Assembly: GCF_021631985.1 (NCBI RefSeq)
Contig: NZ_CP070225.1
Span: 4,278,001 to 4,342,000 of the forward strand
DNA: 64,000 nt
DNA from: Sandaracinus amylolyticus
GTDB lineage: Bacteria; Myxococcota_A; Polyangia; Polyangiales; Sandaracinaceae
Reading direction: 5' to 3'
Shown piece by piece: positions 9,555 to 17,938 of this stretch. Within the stretch, counting starts at the first letter, position 1, and each line of letters begins with the position of its first letter. The notes beneath the pieces are model-generated. The model ran no database searches and was not told the DNA's origin. It saw nothing but the letters and a program-made list of their open reading frames with translations. Made by a program: the position numbers and the translations under genes.

Positions 9555-11141
9555 ATGATGCTCGAGCTCGAGATCTGGCGCGAGGCGTGTCGTCACCTCG
9601 ACATCCACGACTCGCTCTCGCGCATGTTGCCGGTGCTGGCGAGGCACCTCCCGATCGACGCGATCACCTTGCGCCGGCTCGACGTGCCGCGCGCACGGCT
9701 CGAGACCGTCGCACAGGTCGGCCGCACGGTCGACGTGACGCAGGCGCCCTTCGAGCTGCCCGCGCCGCAGATGGCGCGCGTGCTCGCGCTCTTCGAGCGA
9801 CGCACCGCGCACGCGACGCGGCTCGACGGCGACGATCCGCTCTTCGGCGCGACGCCGAGCGAGGACCCATCGCGCGTCGCGAGCGACGTGATCGTCGCGC
9901 CGCTCGCCGACGACGAGGGGCCCGCGGGCGTGCTCGCGCTGATCGCGCGCGAGGGCGCGAGGGTGAGCGCGGACCACGCGAAGCTCGTGAGCACGATCGT
10001 CGAGCCGCTCGTCGTGGCGCTCGCGAACGATCGCCGCGTGCACGAGCTCGCCCAGCTGCGCGAGGCCGCGCTCGCCGAGAACCGTGCGCTGCTCACGCGG
10101 CTCAATCGCCAGAGCATCGTCGAGTCGATCATCGGCGAGCGCGGCGGCCTGCGCACGCTGATGGAGCGCGTCGAGCAGGTCGCGAACGCCGAGGTGCCGG
10201 TGCTGCTGCTCGGCGAGACCGGCTCGGGCAAGGAAGTGATCGCGCGCGCGCTGCACGAACGATCGCGGCGCCGCGAAGGGCCGATGGTGCGCGTGAACTG
10301 CGGCGCGATCCCGAGCGAGCTGATCGACAGCGAGCTCTTCGGGCACGAGCGCGGCTCGTTCACCGGCGCGGTGGGAACGCGCAAGGGTTGGTTCGAGCGC
10401 GCCGACGGCGGGACGCTCTTGCTCGACGAAGTGGGCGAGCTGCCCGCGGCCGCGCAGGTGCGCCTCCTGCGGATCCTGCAGGAGGGCACGCTCGAGCGCG
10501 TCGGCGGCCAGCGCACGCTGCACGTCGACGTGCGGATCGTCGCCGCGACGCACCGCGACCTGCACCAGATGGTGCAGGCGGGTCAGTTCCGCGAGGACCT
10601 CTGGTATCGCCTCTCGGTGTTCCCGCTGCGCCTGCCACCGGTGCGCGAGCGCCTCGAGGATCTCCCCGAGCTCGCGTCGCACTTCGCGGCGCGCGCGGGC
10701 GCGCGGCTCGGCGCAGGACCGCTCACGCCGACGCGCGAGGATCTGCACCTGCTGCTCGCGTACTCGTGGCCCGGCAACGTGCGCGAGCTCGCGGCGGTCA
10801 TCGAGCGCGCGGCGATCCTCGGGCACGGCAAGAAGCTCGAGGTCGCGGCGGCGCTCGGCCTCGGTGGGCCGCTCCCGACCGCGCCGCGAACGACGGCGAG
10901 CGCGCCGCGCGCGGAGACGAACGGGCACGGCACGACGCTGCCCGCGGTCGAGGCGAGGTCGCAGAAGCTCGACGACATCGTGGTCGCGCACATCGAGCGC
11001 GTCCTCGCGTCGACGCGCGGACGCATCGAGGGCCCGAAGGGCGCGGCGGCGCTGCTCGGGATCAACCCGCACACGCTGCGGGCGCGCATGAGAAAGCTGC
11101 GGCTCGACTGGAGTCGGTTCCGCGGCGCCGACGCCGACTGA
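9555..11141 (+). CDS. sigma-54-dependent enhancer-binding regulator with GAF domain
   Basis: A 528-residue activator. An N-terminal GAF-like sensor spans about residues 20-170, a short coiled linker follows, then the AAA+ domain with Walker A GETGSGKEV (about residue 220), the sigma-54-contacting loop GSFTGA (about 267; a variant of GAFTGA) and Walker B GGTLLLDEVGELP. A C-terminal Fis-type helix-turn-helix (GPKGAAALLGINPHTLRARMRKL) binds DNA. It has no receiver domain, so it probably senses a small molecule through GAF, like FhlA or SfnR-type proteins. It starts at the ATG pair 9555/9558. It is divergent from the sulfate operon and follows an operator array and a -24/-12 element, suggesting autoregulation. 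Confidence 0.9.
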   Translation: MMLELEIWREACRHLDIHDSLSRMLPVLARHLPIDAITLRRLDVPRARLETVAQVGRTVDVTQAPFELPAPQMARVLALFERRTAHATRLDGDDPLFGATPSEDPSRVASDVIVAPLADDEGPAGVLALIAREGARVSADHAKLVSTIVEPLVVALANDRRVHELAQLREAALAENRALLTRLNRQSIVESIIGERGGLRTLMERVEQVANAEVPVLLLGETGSGKEVIARALHERSRRREGPMVRVNCGAIPSELIDSELFGHERGSFTGAVGTRKGWFERADGGTLLLDEVGELPAAAQVRLLRILQEGTLERVGGQRTLHVDVRIVAATHRDLHQMVQAGQFREDLWYRLSVFPLRLPPVRERLEDLPELASHFAARAGARLGAGPLTPTREDLHLLLAYSWPGNVRELAAVIERAAILGHGKKLEVAAALGLGGPLPTAPRTTASAPRAETNGHGTTLPAVEARSQKLDDIVVAHIERVLASTRGRIEGPKGAAALLGINPHTLRARMRKLRLDWSRFRGADAD

Positions 11142-11303
11142 AGGAAGATCCAAATCGGCTCGCCCACTCCGGGCCCTCCCGTCCGCGTGCTCCGCACACC
11201 CGTGCGGGCCCTCCGCCGGCGAGCACTCCGCCTGAACTGATCTCGCGGTGTGACCCGATCGGCGCGCGACGCGCCACTGGCCCTCCTGCGACCCAGGAGG
11301 ACC
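11142..11303. other. intergenic region with small stem-loops
   Basis: No gene is seen. A 6-bp hairpin CCGCAC-ACCC-GTGCGG lies at 11192-11207, enclosed by complementary arms GCTCGCC and GGCGAGC (about 11158 and 11218). GGGCCCTCC occurs twice. The 14-mer at 11152-11165 recurs at 62439. A strong Shine-Dalgarno AGGAGG at 11295-11300 belongs to the next gene. The stem region may end transcription of the regulator gene. Confidence 0.4.
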
Positions 11304-12671
11304 ATGTCGCCTCGCGATCGATCGACGAAGGGCCCGGCCGAGCGACGCTTGCGACGGCGCGTGTTCCTCACCGCGCTCGGCCTCGGGCTCGCGGCGCCGT
11401 TCGCGACGCGGCTCGCGCGTCTCGCGAGCGCGCAGGCGGAGCGGCCGAAGCGGCTCTTCGTGTTCTACGTGCCGCACGGCGCGCCGCCCGAGCACATGAA
11501 CCCCGTCGGGTCGGGGGCGAGCTTCTCGCTCGAGGGCAGCGGCGTCGGCGTGTTCGGTCCGCTCGAGCCGTGGAAGCAGCTCACCACCGTGCTGCGCGGG
11601 CTGGAGATCAAGGATCACTCGAACCACGCCGCGATCCGCGCGGTGCTCACCGACGGCGGCGACGTGTCGATCGACTTCGCGATCGCGCGCGCGCTCGAGA
11701 CGCGACCGCTGGTGCTCGGCGCGCTGCCGCATCGCGCGGGCGGGCTCGACGCCGACTCGTTCCTGGTGCGCGACGGGGAGTGGGTGCGGCCGATCTCCAA
11801 CCCGGTGCGCGCGTACGACGAGACCTTCGCGGGCATCGGCGGCGGCACCGGGCCCGATCCGGTCTCGGACGAGATCGCGTTCCGCAACGCCGCGCTGGGT
11901 CTCACGGAGGGCGAGCTCGACACGCTCGCGCGCTCGCTGCGTGGCCTGACGCGCGAAGAGGACAAGCTCGCGCGGCACCTCGCGGCGGTGCGCACGCTGC
12001 GCGCGGAGATCGAGATGCCGCCGCCCAGCGGCGCGACGTGCACGACGCGTCCTTCGATCGCGCGCGTCGATGCGCTGCGCGGGAACGACGACGCGTTCTT
12101 CCTTCGCGACGAGAACTTCGGCGCGATCGCGCAGGCTCAGGTCGAGATCGCCGCGCAGGCGCTGCTGTGTGGCGTGACGCGCGTCGCGACGATCCAGAAC
12201 ATGTACGTGAACGCCAACGTGCCCTTCGGGCACATCGGCATTCCCGAGGGGCACCACGAGCCGATCTCGCACTCGCTGAACGGCCCGGGTCGCGAGAAGT
12301 TCGCGCGCTGTCAGCGCTGGATGTACGAGCAGGTCGCGCGGGTCGCGCAGATCCTCGACGTGCCCGATCCCGAAGATCCCTCGCACACCGCGCTCGAGAA
12401 TTCGGTGCTGGTGGTGACGAGCGAGATCGCCGACGGCAACGGGCACCTCTCGCGCAAGGCCGAGGTGTGGGTCGAGGGCCGCGCCTACCAGCAGTTCGTG
12501 CCGACGGTCGTGATCGGCGGCGGCGGAGGCGCGCTGCGCGGCGGTCAGGTGATCGATTTCGAGAACCGGGCCCACGGCGACGCGCTGCTCACGATCGCGC
12601 AGGCGATGGGCGCGCCGATGACGAGCTTCGGCATGAACGGGCGCACGCCGATCGCGGAGATGCGGGCATGA
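11304..12671 (+). CDS. DUF1552 family exported protein
   Basis: A 455-residue protein of the DUF1552 family, common in myxobacteria and planctomycetes and without known function. The start at 11304 follows AGGAGG and gives a basic N-region (RRLRRRVFLTALGLGLAAP) and a cleavage-type AQA site, so it is exported, possibly through Tat. Family features include LFVFYVPHGAPPEHMNP near the N-terminus and the SEIADGNGHL segment. It overlaps the next gene (DUF1592-type) by four bases; the two families usually occur as a pair, and I infer a shared complex. Confidence 0.87.
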   Translation: MSPRDRSTKGPAERRLRRRVFLTALGLGLAAPFATRLARLASAQAERPKRLFVFYVPHGAPPEHMNPVGSGASFSLEGSGVGVFGPLEPWKQLTTVLRGLEIKDHSNHAAIRAVLTDGGDVSIDFAIARALETRPLVLGALPHRAGGLDADSFLVRDGEWVRPISNPVRAYDETFAGIGGGTGPDPVSDEIAFRNAALGLTEGELDTLARSLRGLTREEDKLARHLAAVRTLRAEIEMPPPSGATCTTRPSIARVDALRGNDDAFFLRDENFGAIAQAQVEIAAQALLCGVTRVATIQNMYVNANVPFGHIGIPEGHHEPISHSLNGPGREKFARCQRWMYEQVARVAQILDVPDPEDPSHTALENSVLVVTSEIADGNGHLSRKAEVWVEGRAYQQFVPTVVIGGGGGALRGGQVIDFENRAHGDALLTIAQAMGAPMTSFGMNGRTPIAEMRA

Positions 12672-14338
12672 AGCGCCTGGTCGTCATGGCGCTGTGCGGC
12701 GCGCTCGCAGGGTGTCTCGGCGAGATCGGCGGTCCTGCCGCCGGGCCCGATGGGATGTTGCCGACCGATCGCCCACCGACCGACGAGCCCGATCCGCCGG
12801 TGGTGCCGCCGGTCGATCCCACCGCGCGCTGCGAGACCTCGGAGGTCGGGCCGCCGCTCCTGCGGCGGCTCACGCGCGGCGAGATCGATCGCACGCTGCG
12901 CGCGGTGTTCCCCGAGATCGCGGGCGAGTGGAGCGGAGTGCGCCTCGGGCCCGATCTCAATCAGACGGGGTTCACCAACAACGCGACTGCGCTGGTGGTG
13001 GGCAATCAGACCGCGCGCGATCTGCTCGAGACCGCCGAGGAGGTCGCGACGCTGATGACGCGCCCCGCGACGCTGAGCGCGACGCTCCCCTGCGCCTCGA
13101 GCGGTGATGCGTCGTGCGCGGGACAGCTGGCGGATCGATATGGAGCGCGCCTGTTCCGTCGCCCGCTCTCGAGCGACGAACGGAGTCGATATCTCGCTCT
13201 CCATCAGCGAGTGTCGGGTGAGTCGGACTTCGCGACGGGCGCGAAGTGGACACTCGTCGCGATGATCCAGTCGCCGCACGCGGTGTATCGCTCCGAGATC
13301 GGCGGAGGCGCGGGGTTCGCGGCGGGTGACGCGCGCGAGCTCGATGCGTACGAGCTCGCGAGCCAGCTCGGCTACACGTTCGGCGGAGGCCCGCCCGACG
13401 ACGCGCTGCTCGCGATGGCGCAGAGCGGTGGGCTCGCCGATCCCGCGGTGCGCATCGCCGAGGCGCGACGACTGCTCGAGACGCCCGGCGGTCACGGCGT
13501 CGTGCAGCAGTTCTTCCGCGAGCACTTCCGCTACGAGAACGTGGCATCGCAGACCAAGGAGCACGTCGGCGAGGCGTTCACGCAGGTGCGCGGCGCGATG
13601 GTCGACGAGACGAGCCGCTTCGTCGACGAGGTGCTCTACGAGCGCGACGGAGATCTGAGCGAGCTGCTCACGGCCGACTACACGATCGTCGATCCCACGC
13701 TCGCGACCTTCTACGGCTTCCCCGCGCCCGCGGGCGGGACGCCGTCGCTCGTCACGCGCCCCGAGGGGCGCGGCATCGGCCTCCTCGCGCAGGGCTCGAT
13801 CCTCGCGGGCACGTCGAACGTCACGCATAGCTCACCGACCAACCGCGGCCTGCTCGTGTTCGAGCGACTGCTCTGTCAGGTGCGCCGTCCGCCGCCGCCC
13901 GGCGTGTCGACCCAGCTCGAGCCCGCCGAGGGGCGCACCACGCGCGAGCGCATCGAGACCGTGCACACGCGCGACGCCTTCTGCGCGTCGTGTCACTCGC
14001 AGTTCGACCCGATCGGCTTCGGCTTCGAGCACTACGACGAGGCGGGGCGATATCGCGACCTCGAGGCGGGGATCGCGGTCGACGCGTCGGGCTCGATCCC
14101 GCAGACCGGCGCGACCTTCGTCGGGCAGGAAGAGCTCGCGCGCGCCCTCGCGGCGTCGGAGGACGTCGCAGTGTGCGTGTCGGGGCAGATGACGCTCTAC
14201 GCGTACGGCGGCGGAGGTCAGGTGGAGTGCCTCGGCGAGAGCGCGCGACAGGCGCTGCTCGACGGCGAGGTGGGCATCCTCGAGTTCCTCGCCGCGCTCG
14301 CCGCGGAGCCGCACTTCACGTCTCGCCGCGTCCGTTGA
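12668..14338 (+). CDS. DUF1587/DUF1592/DUF1588-type lipoprotein
   Basis: A 556-residue lipoprotein (lipobox LAGC). Domains in order are DUF1587 (RLTRGEIDRTLRAVFPE, about residue 65), DUF1595 (RYGARLFRRPLSSDE), DUF1592 (DAYELASQLGYTFGGGPPD), DUF1588 with the CASCHSQFDPIGFGFEHYD motif, and DUF1585 at the end. The CxxCH in DUF1588 resembles a haem c site. The family is large in planctomycetes and myxobacteria; its function is not established. It starts at 12668, overlapping the DUF1552 stop by four bases. The apparent longer frame upstream is a shadow of other genes. Confidence 0.87.
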   Translation: MKRLVVMALCGALAGCLGEIGGPAAGPDGMLPTDRPPTDEPDPPVVPPVDPTARCETSEVGPPLLRRLTRGEIDRTLRAVFPEIAGEWSGVRLGPDLNQTGFTNNATALVVGNQTARDLLETAEEVATLMTRPATLSATLPCASSGDASCAGQLADRYGARLFRRPLSSDERSRYLALHQRVSGESDFATGAKWTLVAMIQSPHAVYRSEIGGGAGFAAGDARELDAYELASQLGYTFGGGPPDDALLAMAQSGGLADPAVRIAEARRLLETPGGHGVVQQFFREHFRYENVASQTKEHVGEAFTQVRGAMVDETSRFVDEVLYERDGDLSELLTADYTIVDPTLATFYGFPAPAGGTPSLVTRPEGRGIGLLAQGSILAGTSNVTHSSPTNRGLLVFERLLCQVRRPPPPGVSTQLEPAEGRTTRERIETVHTRDAFCASCHSQFDPIGFGFEHYDEAGRYRDLEAGIAVDASGSIPQTGATFVGQEELARALAASEDVAVCVSGQMTLYAYGGGGQVECLGESARQALLDGEVGILEFLAALAAEPHFTSRRVR

Positions 14339-14347
14339 TGGAGCGAG

Positions 14348-14380
14348 CCGTGCCCGCGCACGGGCCGTGACCGGGCACGG
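14348..14380. promoter_or_regulatory. operator array B: two CCGTG-N6-CACGG sites
   Basis: Perfect inverted repeats at 14348-14363 (gap CCCGCG) and 14365-14380 (gap ACCGGG), centres 17 bases apart. They start ten bases after the DUF1592 stop and end 75 bases before the -24/-12 element of the PstS-like gene, a normal distance for a sigma-54 upstream activator site. Confidence 0.75.
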
Positions 14381-14454
14381 CGACTCGATCGCGAATCCGT
14401 GCGTCGGCGCTGGGGAGAGCATCGGATTTCGCGGGATCAGCACCTGAATCGGAC

Positions 14455-14470
14455 TGGCACTCTCCGTGCT
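14455..14470 (+). promoter_or_regulatory. sigma-54-like promoter of the PstS-like gene
   Basis: TGGCACTCTCCGTGCT matches the consensus TGGCACG-N4-TTGCW at most positions, with GG and GC correctly spaced. The predicted start near 14481 leaves room for a Shine-Dalgarno (ACGAGGAG, 14486-14493) before the ATG at 14499. This is the best-supported promoter of the five. Confidence 0.65.
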
Positions 14471-14498
14471 CAGCGGGCCGCGGCCACGAGGAGCACTG

Positions 14499-15758
14499 AT
14501 GAAGAGCCGAGTCCCGATTCGCTTGTTGATTCCCGCGCTGCTCGCGCTCGCTGCACCGCTGTTCGCGGCGTCGCGCGCCGATGCGCAGACGAACTGTCGA
14601 GACCTGCCCAACGTCGTGATCGGCGCGGGCGGCAGCGCGTCGGTGCCGCTGCTCGCGAGGGTCGGCGCCGCGCTCCGCAGCGTCGAGAATCCCGCGGTGA
14701 CGGTCGTCTATCAGTCGCCCGGCGCATGCTTCGGCATCACGCCGTACGTCGACGGCACGACGATCACCGGCACCGCGAGCTACTGGGATCCGCCGCCCGC
14801 CGGAAGCCCGGCCGGCACCGCGCCCGTGCAGCGCACGTGCAACCTGCCGCTGACCGGCGTGGTGCCCGACTTCGGCATGATGGGCACCGCGGGCACGCTC
14901 TGCGAAGGCGTCACCGAGATCCCCGCGGGCATCGGTGATTTCGCGGGCCCGATCACGTCGTGGAGCCTGATCGTCCCGCAGACCTCGGCGCAGACCGTGA
15001 TCGCCGCCGAGGCCGCCTATCTGCTCTACGGCTTCGGCCCTGCAGAGGCGCAGGTCTCGCCGTGGACCGATCCCGCGCACTTCTGGGGCCGCAACCCGAC
15101 CTCGGCCGCGCTCATCGCGATCGCGCTCGCGATCGACGTGCCGCCCGAGCGGATGGGCTCGTGGTTCTCCGGCGATCGCATGGCGTGGGACGTCCGCACC
15201 AACCAGGCGATGATCCAGCGCGTCTACGAGAGCGGTCAGGTCGCGCCGGAAGCGACGCTCGGCTTCGTCAGCACCGAAGTCGCCGACAACGCGCGCGATC
15301 AGGTGCGCACGCTCGCGTATCAGCACTACGAGCAGTCGTGCGGTTATCTGCCGGACTCCACCGCGACGCGCTTCGACAAGCGCAACGTGCGCGACGGGCA
15401 CTATTTCCTCTGGTCTTCCTATCATTTCTACGCGCCGGTCGACGGCGCGGGCCAGCTCACGAATCCGCTCACGCGCGCGCTGGTGGGTTATTTCACGGGT
15501 GAGGTCGAGACGCCGGAAGAGCTCCCGCTGCTCGAGATCACCGCGCAGAACGGGAACATCCCCGAGTGTGCGATGCAGGTGTGGCGCGACACCGACATGG
15601 GGCCGCTCTACAGCTATCTGCCGACCGCGCCGTGCGGCTGTTACTACGAGGAAGTCGCCACCGGCACCGCGCCCGCATCGTGCACGGCGTGTGACGAGGC
15701 CAGTGACTGCACCGCGCCCGGCTCGGTGTGCCGCTTCGGATATTGCGAGGTGCGGTGA
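14499..15758 (+). CDS. PstS-like substrate-binding protein
   Basis: A 419-residue secreted protein. The signal peptide MKSRVPIRLLIPALLALAA... ends near ADAQ. The N-terminal lobe has VVIGAGGSASVPLLARVGAAL and a TITGTASYWDPP segment that resemble phosphate-binding PstS proteins. The C-terminus ends in a small Cys-rich knot (CDEASDCTAPGSVCRFGYC) not found in PstS. There is no pstC, pstA or pstB nearby. Its context is a porin and a TonB system, so it may bind an anion at the cell surface or in the periplasm for that route. The ligand is not established. Confidence 0.65.
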   Translation: MKSRVPIRLLIPALLALAAPLFAASRADAQTNCRDLPNVVIGAGGSASVPLLARVGAALRSVENPAVTVVYQSPGACFGITPYVDGTTITGTASYWDPPPAGSPAGTAPVQRTCNLPLTGVVPDFGMMGTAGTLCEGVTEIPAGIGDFAGPITSWSLIVPQTSAQTVIAAEAAYLLYGFGPAEAQVSPWTDPAHFWGRNPTSAALIAIALAIDVPPERMGSWFSGDRMAWDVRTNQAMIQRVYESGQVAPEATLGFVSTEVADNARDQVRTLAYQHYEQSCGYLPDSTATRFDKRNVRDGHYFLWSSYHFYAPVDGAGQLTNPLTRALVGYFTGEVETPEELPLLEITAQNGNIPECAMQVWRDTDMGPLYSYLPTAPCGCYYEEVATGTAPASCTACDEASDCTAPGSVCRFGYCEVR

Positions 15759-16111
15759 TGCGTACGACGGCGATTCTCACCCTCCTCGCGATGCTCGCGA
15801 TGGGATGCGAGCGCGACAATCCCACGCCGCCCGATGCCGGTGGCCGGCGTGATGCGCAGGTCGACTCGGGTGAGCTCGACGGCGGGCAGGACCCCGAGCC
15901 CACCGACGCGCAGGTCGATGCGCAGCTGCCGGATCGCGAGCTGCCCGACGGCGGCGAATGCACGAGTCGGCCCGACTGCTGGTCGTGCCTTCCCACCGAG
16001 CCCGAGCACTTCCTCAACGGATGCACCGACTCGACGTGCATCGAGTTCCCGATCACCCAGGCGCGCCTGCCGCGACTGCGCGCCGATGGAACGGTGCCGC
16101 CGCTTCCGTGA
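15758..16111 (+). CDS. small Asp/Gln-rich lipoprotein
   Basis: A 117-residue lipoprotein with signal peptide MRTTAILTLLAMLAMGC, an unfolded-looking Asp/Gly/Pro linker and a short Cys-containing C-terminus (RPDCWSCLP, NGCTDSTC). The ATG overlaps the stop of the PstS-like gene (TGATG), so both are translated from one message, and a terminator follows. No family is recognised. It probably sits on the outer membrane next to the PstS-like protein. Confidence 0.75.
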   Translation: MRTTAILTLLAMLAMGCERDNPTPPDAGGRRDAQVDSGELDGGQDPEPTDAQVDAQLPDRELPDGGECTSRPDCWSCLPTEPEHFLNGCTDSTCIEFPITQARLPRLRADGTVPPLP

Positions 16112-16128
16112 GGCGTGAGAGCGATCGA

Positions 16129-16167
16129 GAGAGGCCCCGAGCGTCCTTGTGATGCTCGGGGCCTCTC
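16129..16167 (+). terminator. hairpin terminator after the PstS-like operon
   Basis: A perfect 14-bp stem (16129-16142 with 16154-16167) with an 11-base loop, 17 bases after the lipoprotein stop. There is no long T tract, as is usual in such GC-rich genomes. It separates the PstS-like operon from the porin/TonB operon. Confidence 0.7.
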
Positions 16168-16173
16168 GCATTT

Positions 16174-16258
16174 CACGGTTCCGTGATCGGCTCCCAGCGC
16201 GGAGCACGGCCCGTCGGATCCCACGGGCTCGATCCATCACGGGACACGGCGCCCGTGA
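16174..16258. promoter_or_regulatory. operator array C (degenerate)
   Basis: Seven CACGG or CCGTG half-sites occur within 85 bases. Only one pair keeps the six-base gap, with one mismatch (CCGTC-GGATCC-CACGG, 16211-16226). The array lies between a terminator and a -24/-12 element upstream of the porin. I read it as a decayed or alternative version of arrays A, B and E. Confidence 0.5.
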
Positions 16259-16312
16259 TCGAATCGGGCCGGATCCAGCGATTTTCACATGTCCCGATTG
16301 GGTTTCGCGGGA

Positions 16313-16328
16313 TGGCATCGAGCGTGCT
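16313..16328 (+). promoter_or_regulatory. sigma-54-like promoter of the porin/TonB operon
   Basis: TGGCATCGAGCGTGCT has GG and GC in sigma-54 spacing and the shared CGTGCT. The predicted start near 16339 lies 52 bases before the TTG at 16391. It would drive the porin, lipoprotein, exbB, exbD, tonB and receptor genes. Confidence 0.5.
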
Positions 16329-16390
16329 CACGGGTCGCGCCGCGTCGAAGGACGCAATCGCCGATTCGACCCCATCGATCCGGAGCCCGC

Positions 16391-17938
16391 TTGTCCATCG
16401 TTCCGCGATTCCGTCGCTCGCTCGCGCAGACTCTCGCGCTCGTCGCGCTCGCATGGGCGCCCGCGAGACCCACTCAGGCGCAGTCCGCGACCATCGAGAT
16501 CGAAGAGGACGACGAGGAGATCGTCGTCCCCGCGACGCCGCCATCGCCGCCGGCCGAGAGCGCACCGGTCGCGTCCGAGCCGAGCGAGGTGGAGCGACTG
16601 CGCGCCGAGCTCGCGACGTTGCGAGAGCGCCTCGACGCGATCGACGCCGAGCGCGCGCGCGAAGCGACGGAATCGGCCGAAGAGCCGCCGCCTGCCGAGC
16701 CCGTGCAGGAGCAAGAGAGCCCGAGCCTCGACGTGCCCGCCCAGCTCCAGCGCTGGGGCCTCGCGCTCAGCGGCTACATCCAGGCGCAGTACGAGTGGAG
16801 CGATCTCAGCGAGGACCAGCTGCTCCAGGGCGGCGTGGTGCTCAATCGGAATCGCTTCTCGATTCGCCGCGGGCGAATCCGACTCGCCGGAGAATGGGAG
16901 CACTTCGCGTTCGAGATCGAGCTCGACGGCAGCACGACGCGCGGGCCCTTCTTCGGACTGCGACGCACCACGGTGTCGGCGCTGCTGCGCAATCCGCAGC
17001 CCGGACTGCCACCCTTCGTCGAGCTGTCTGCCGGTCTGACCGAGATTCCGTTCGGCCACGAAGTGCGGCAGAGCCAGCGCGACTGGCTCTTCATGGAGCG
17101 CTCGCTGGGCTCGCTCGCGTTCTTCCGCGGTCCGCTCGATCTCGGTGTGCGCGCGCAGGGCGGACTCGGTGTGCTCCGCTACGACGTCGCGGTGATGGGC
17201 GGCACGCCGCTCGACGATCGCGCGGGTCAGGGCTTCGCGGTCGATCCGACGTCGGCGCCCGACATCGTCGGTCGCGTCGGGGTGGAGACCGTGAACGAGC
17301 GCGACTTCGAGCTCGCGGGCGGCGTCTCGTTCCTCTGGGGCACCGGGTTCCACCCCGGACAGGACGCGGTGAAGGGCCGCCTCGAGTGGCGTGATCTGAA
17401 CGAGAGCGGGACGCTCGACACCGGCGAGATCGTCGCGATCCCGGGCCGCGCCGCGACGCCCTCGCTCACGTTCGAGCGCTGGGGCGTGAACCTCGATGCG
17501 CGCGCCGGCGTGCGCACTCCGATCGGTTGGACCCGCCTCTTCGTCGAAGCGACGCTCGCGAGCAACCTCGATCGCTCGCTCTTCGTCGCCGATCCCGTCG
17601 AGACCGGGTTCGATGTGCGGCAGCTCTCCGCGTACGCCGCGCTCACCCAGGAGATCTTCGACTGGGGCCTGCTCGGCTTCCGCTACGACTACTACGATCC
17701 GAACTCGGATCTCGTCGATCAGCGACGTGGTCTGTCGGTGCCGGCCGACGCGGCGATCCACACGTTCTCTCCGCTCGTCGGAGTGCGCCTGCCGCCCGAG
17801 GTCGCGCCCGGCTTCGCCGGTCGACTGGTGTTCCAGTACGACGCCATCGTCGACGCGCTCGGCCGCGACGCGCGCGGAGTGCCTGCGGACCTGCGCAACG
17901 ACCAATTCACGGTGCGCGTGCAGGGAGAGTTCCGATGA
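16391..17938 (+). CDS. OprO/OprP-like porin with coiled-coil N-terminus
   Basis: A 515-residue outer-membrane porin. I chose the TTG at 16391 because it opens a signal peptide (IVPRFRRSLAQTLALVALAW) ending at TQAQ and is preceded by GGAG. After an acidic and Pro-rich segment comes a coiled coil (EVERLRAELATLRERLDAI, about residues 60-90), as in trimeric porins, then the barrel, with GYIQAQYEW, RRGRIRLAGEW and FEIELDG typical of phosphate-selective porins O and P. The family forms anion-selective channels. It is first in the operon with exbBD and tonB. Confidence 0.78.
   Translation: MSIVPRFRRSLAQTLALVALAWAPARPTQAQSATIEIEEDDEEIVVPATPPSPPAESAPVASEPSEVERLRAELATLRERLDAIDAERAREATESAEEPPPAEPVQEQESPSLDVPAQLQRWGLALSGYIQAQYEWSDLSEDQLLQGGVVLNRNRFSIRRGRIRLAGEWEHFAFEIELDGSTTRGPFFGLRRTTVSALLRNPQPGLPPFVELSAGLTEIPFGHEVRQSQRDWLFMERSLGSLAFFRGPLDLGVRAQGGLGVLRYDVAVMGGTPLDDRAGQGFAVDPTSAPDIVGRVGVETVNERDFELAGGVSFLWGTGFHPGQDAVKGRLEWRDLNESGTLDTGEIVAIPGRAATPSLTFERWGVNLDARAGVRTPIGWTRLFVEATLASNLDRSLFVADPVETGFDVRQLSAYAALTQEIFDWGLLGFRYDYYDPNSDLVDQRRGLSVPADAAIHTFSPLVGVRLPPEVAPGFAGRLVFQYDAIVDALGRDARGVPADLRNDQFTVRVQGEFR

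Noticed and set aside
9587-12667. The upstream part of a 1583-codon open frame that ends with the DUF1592 gene
   Set aside because: It overlaps the sigma-54 regulator and DUF1552 genes in another frame and is Arg/Ala-rich throughout; only the part from 12668 has family domains.
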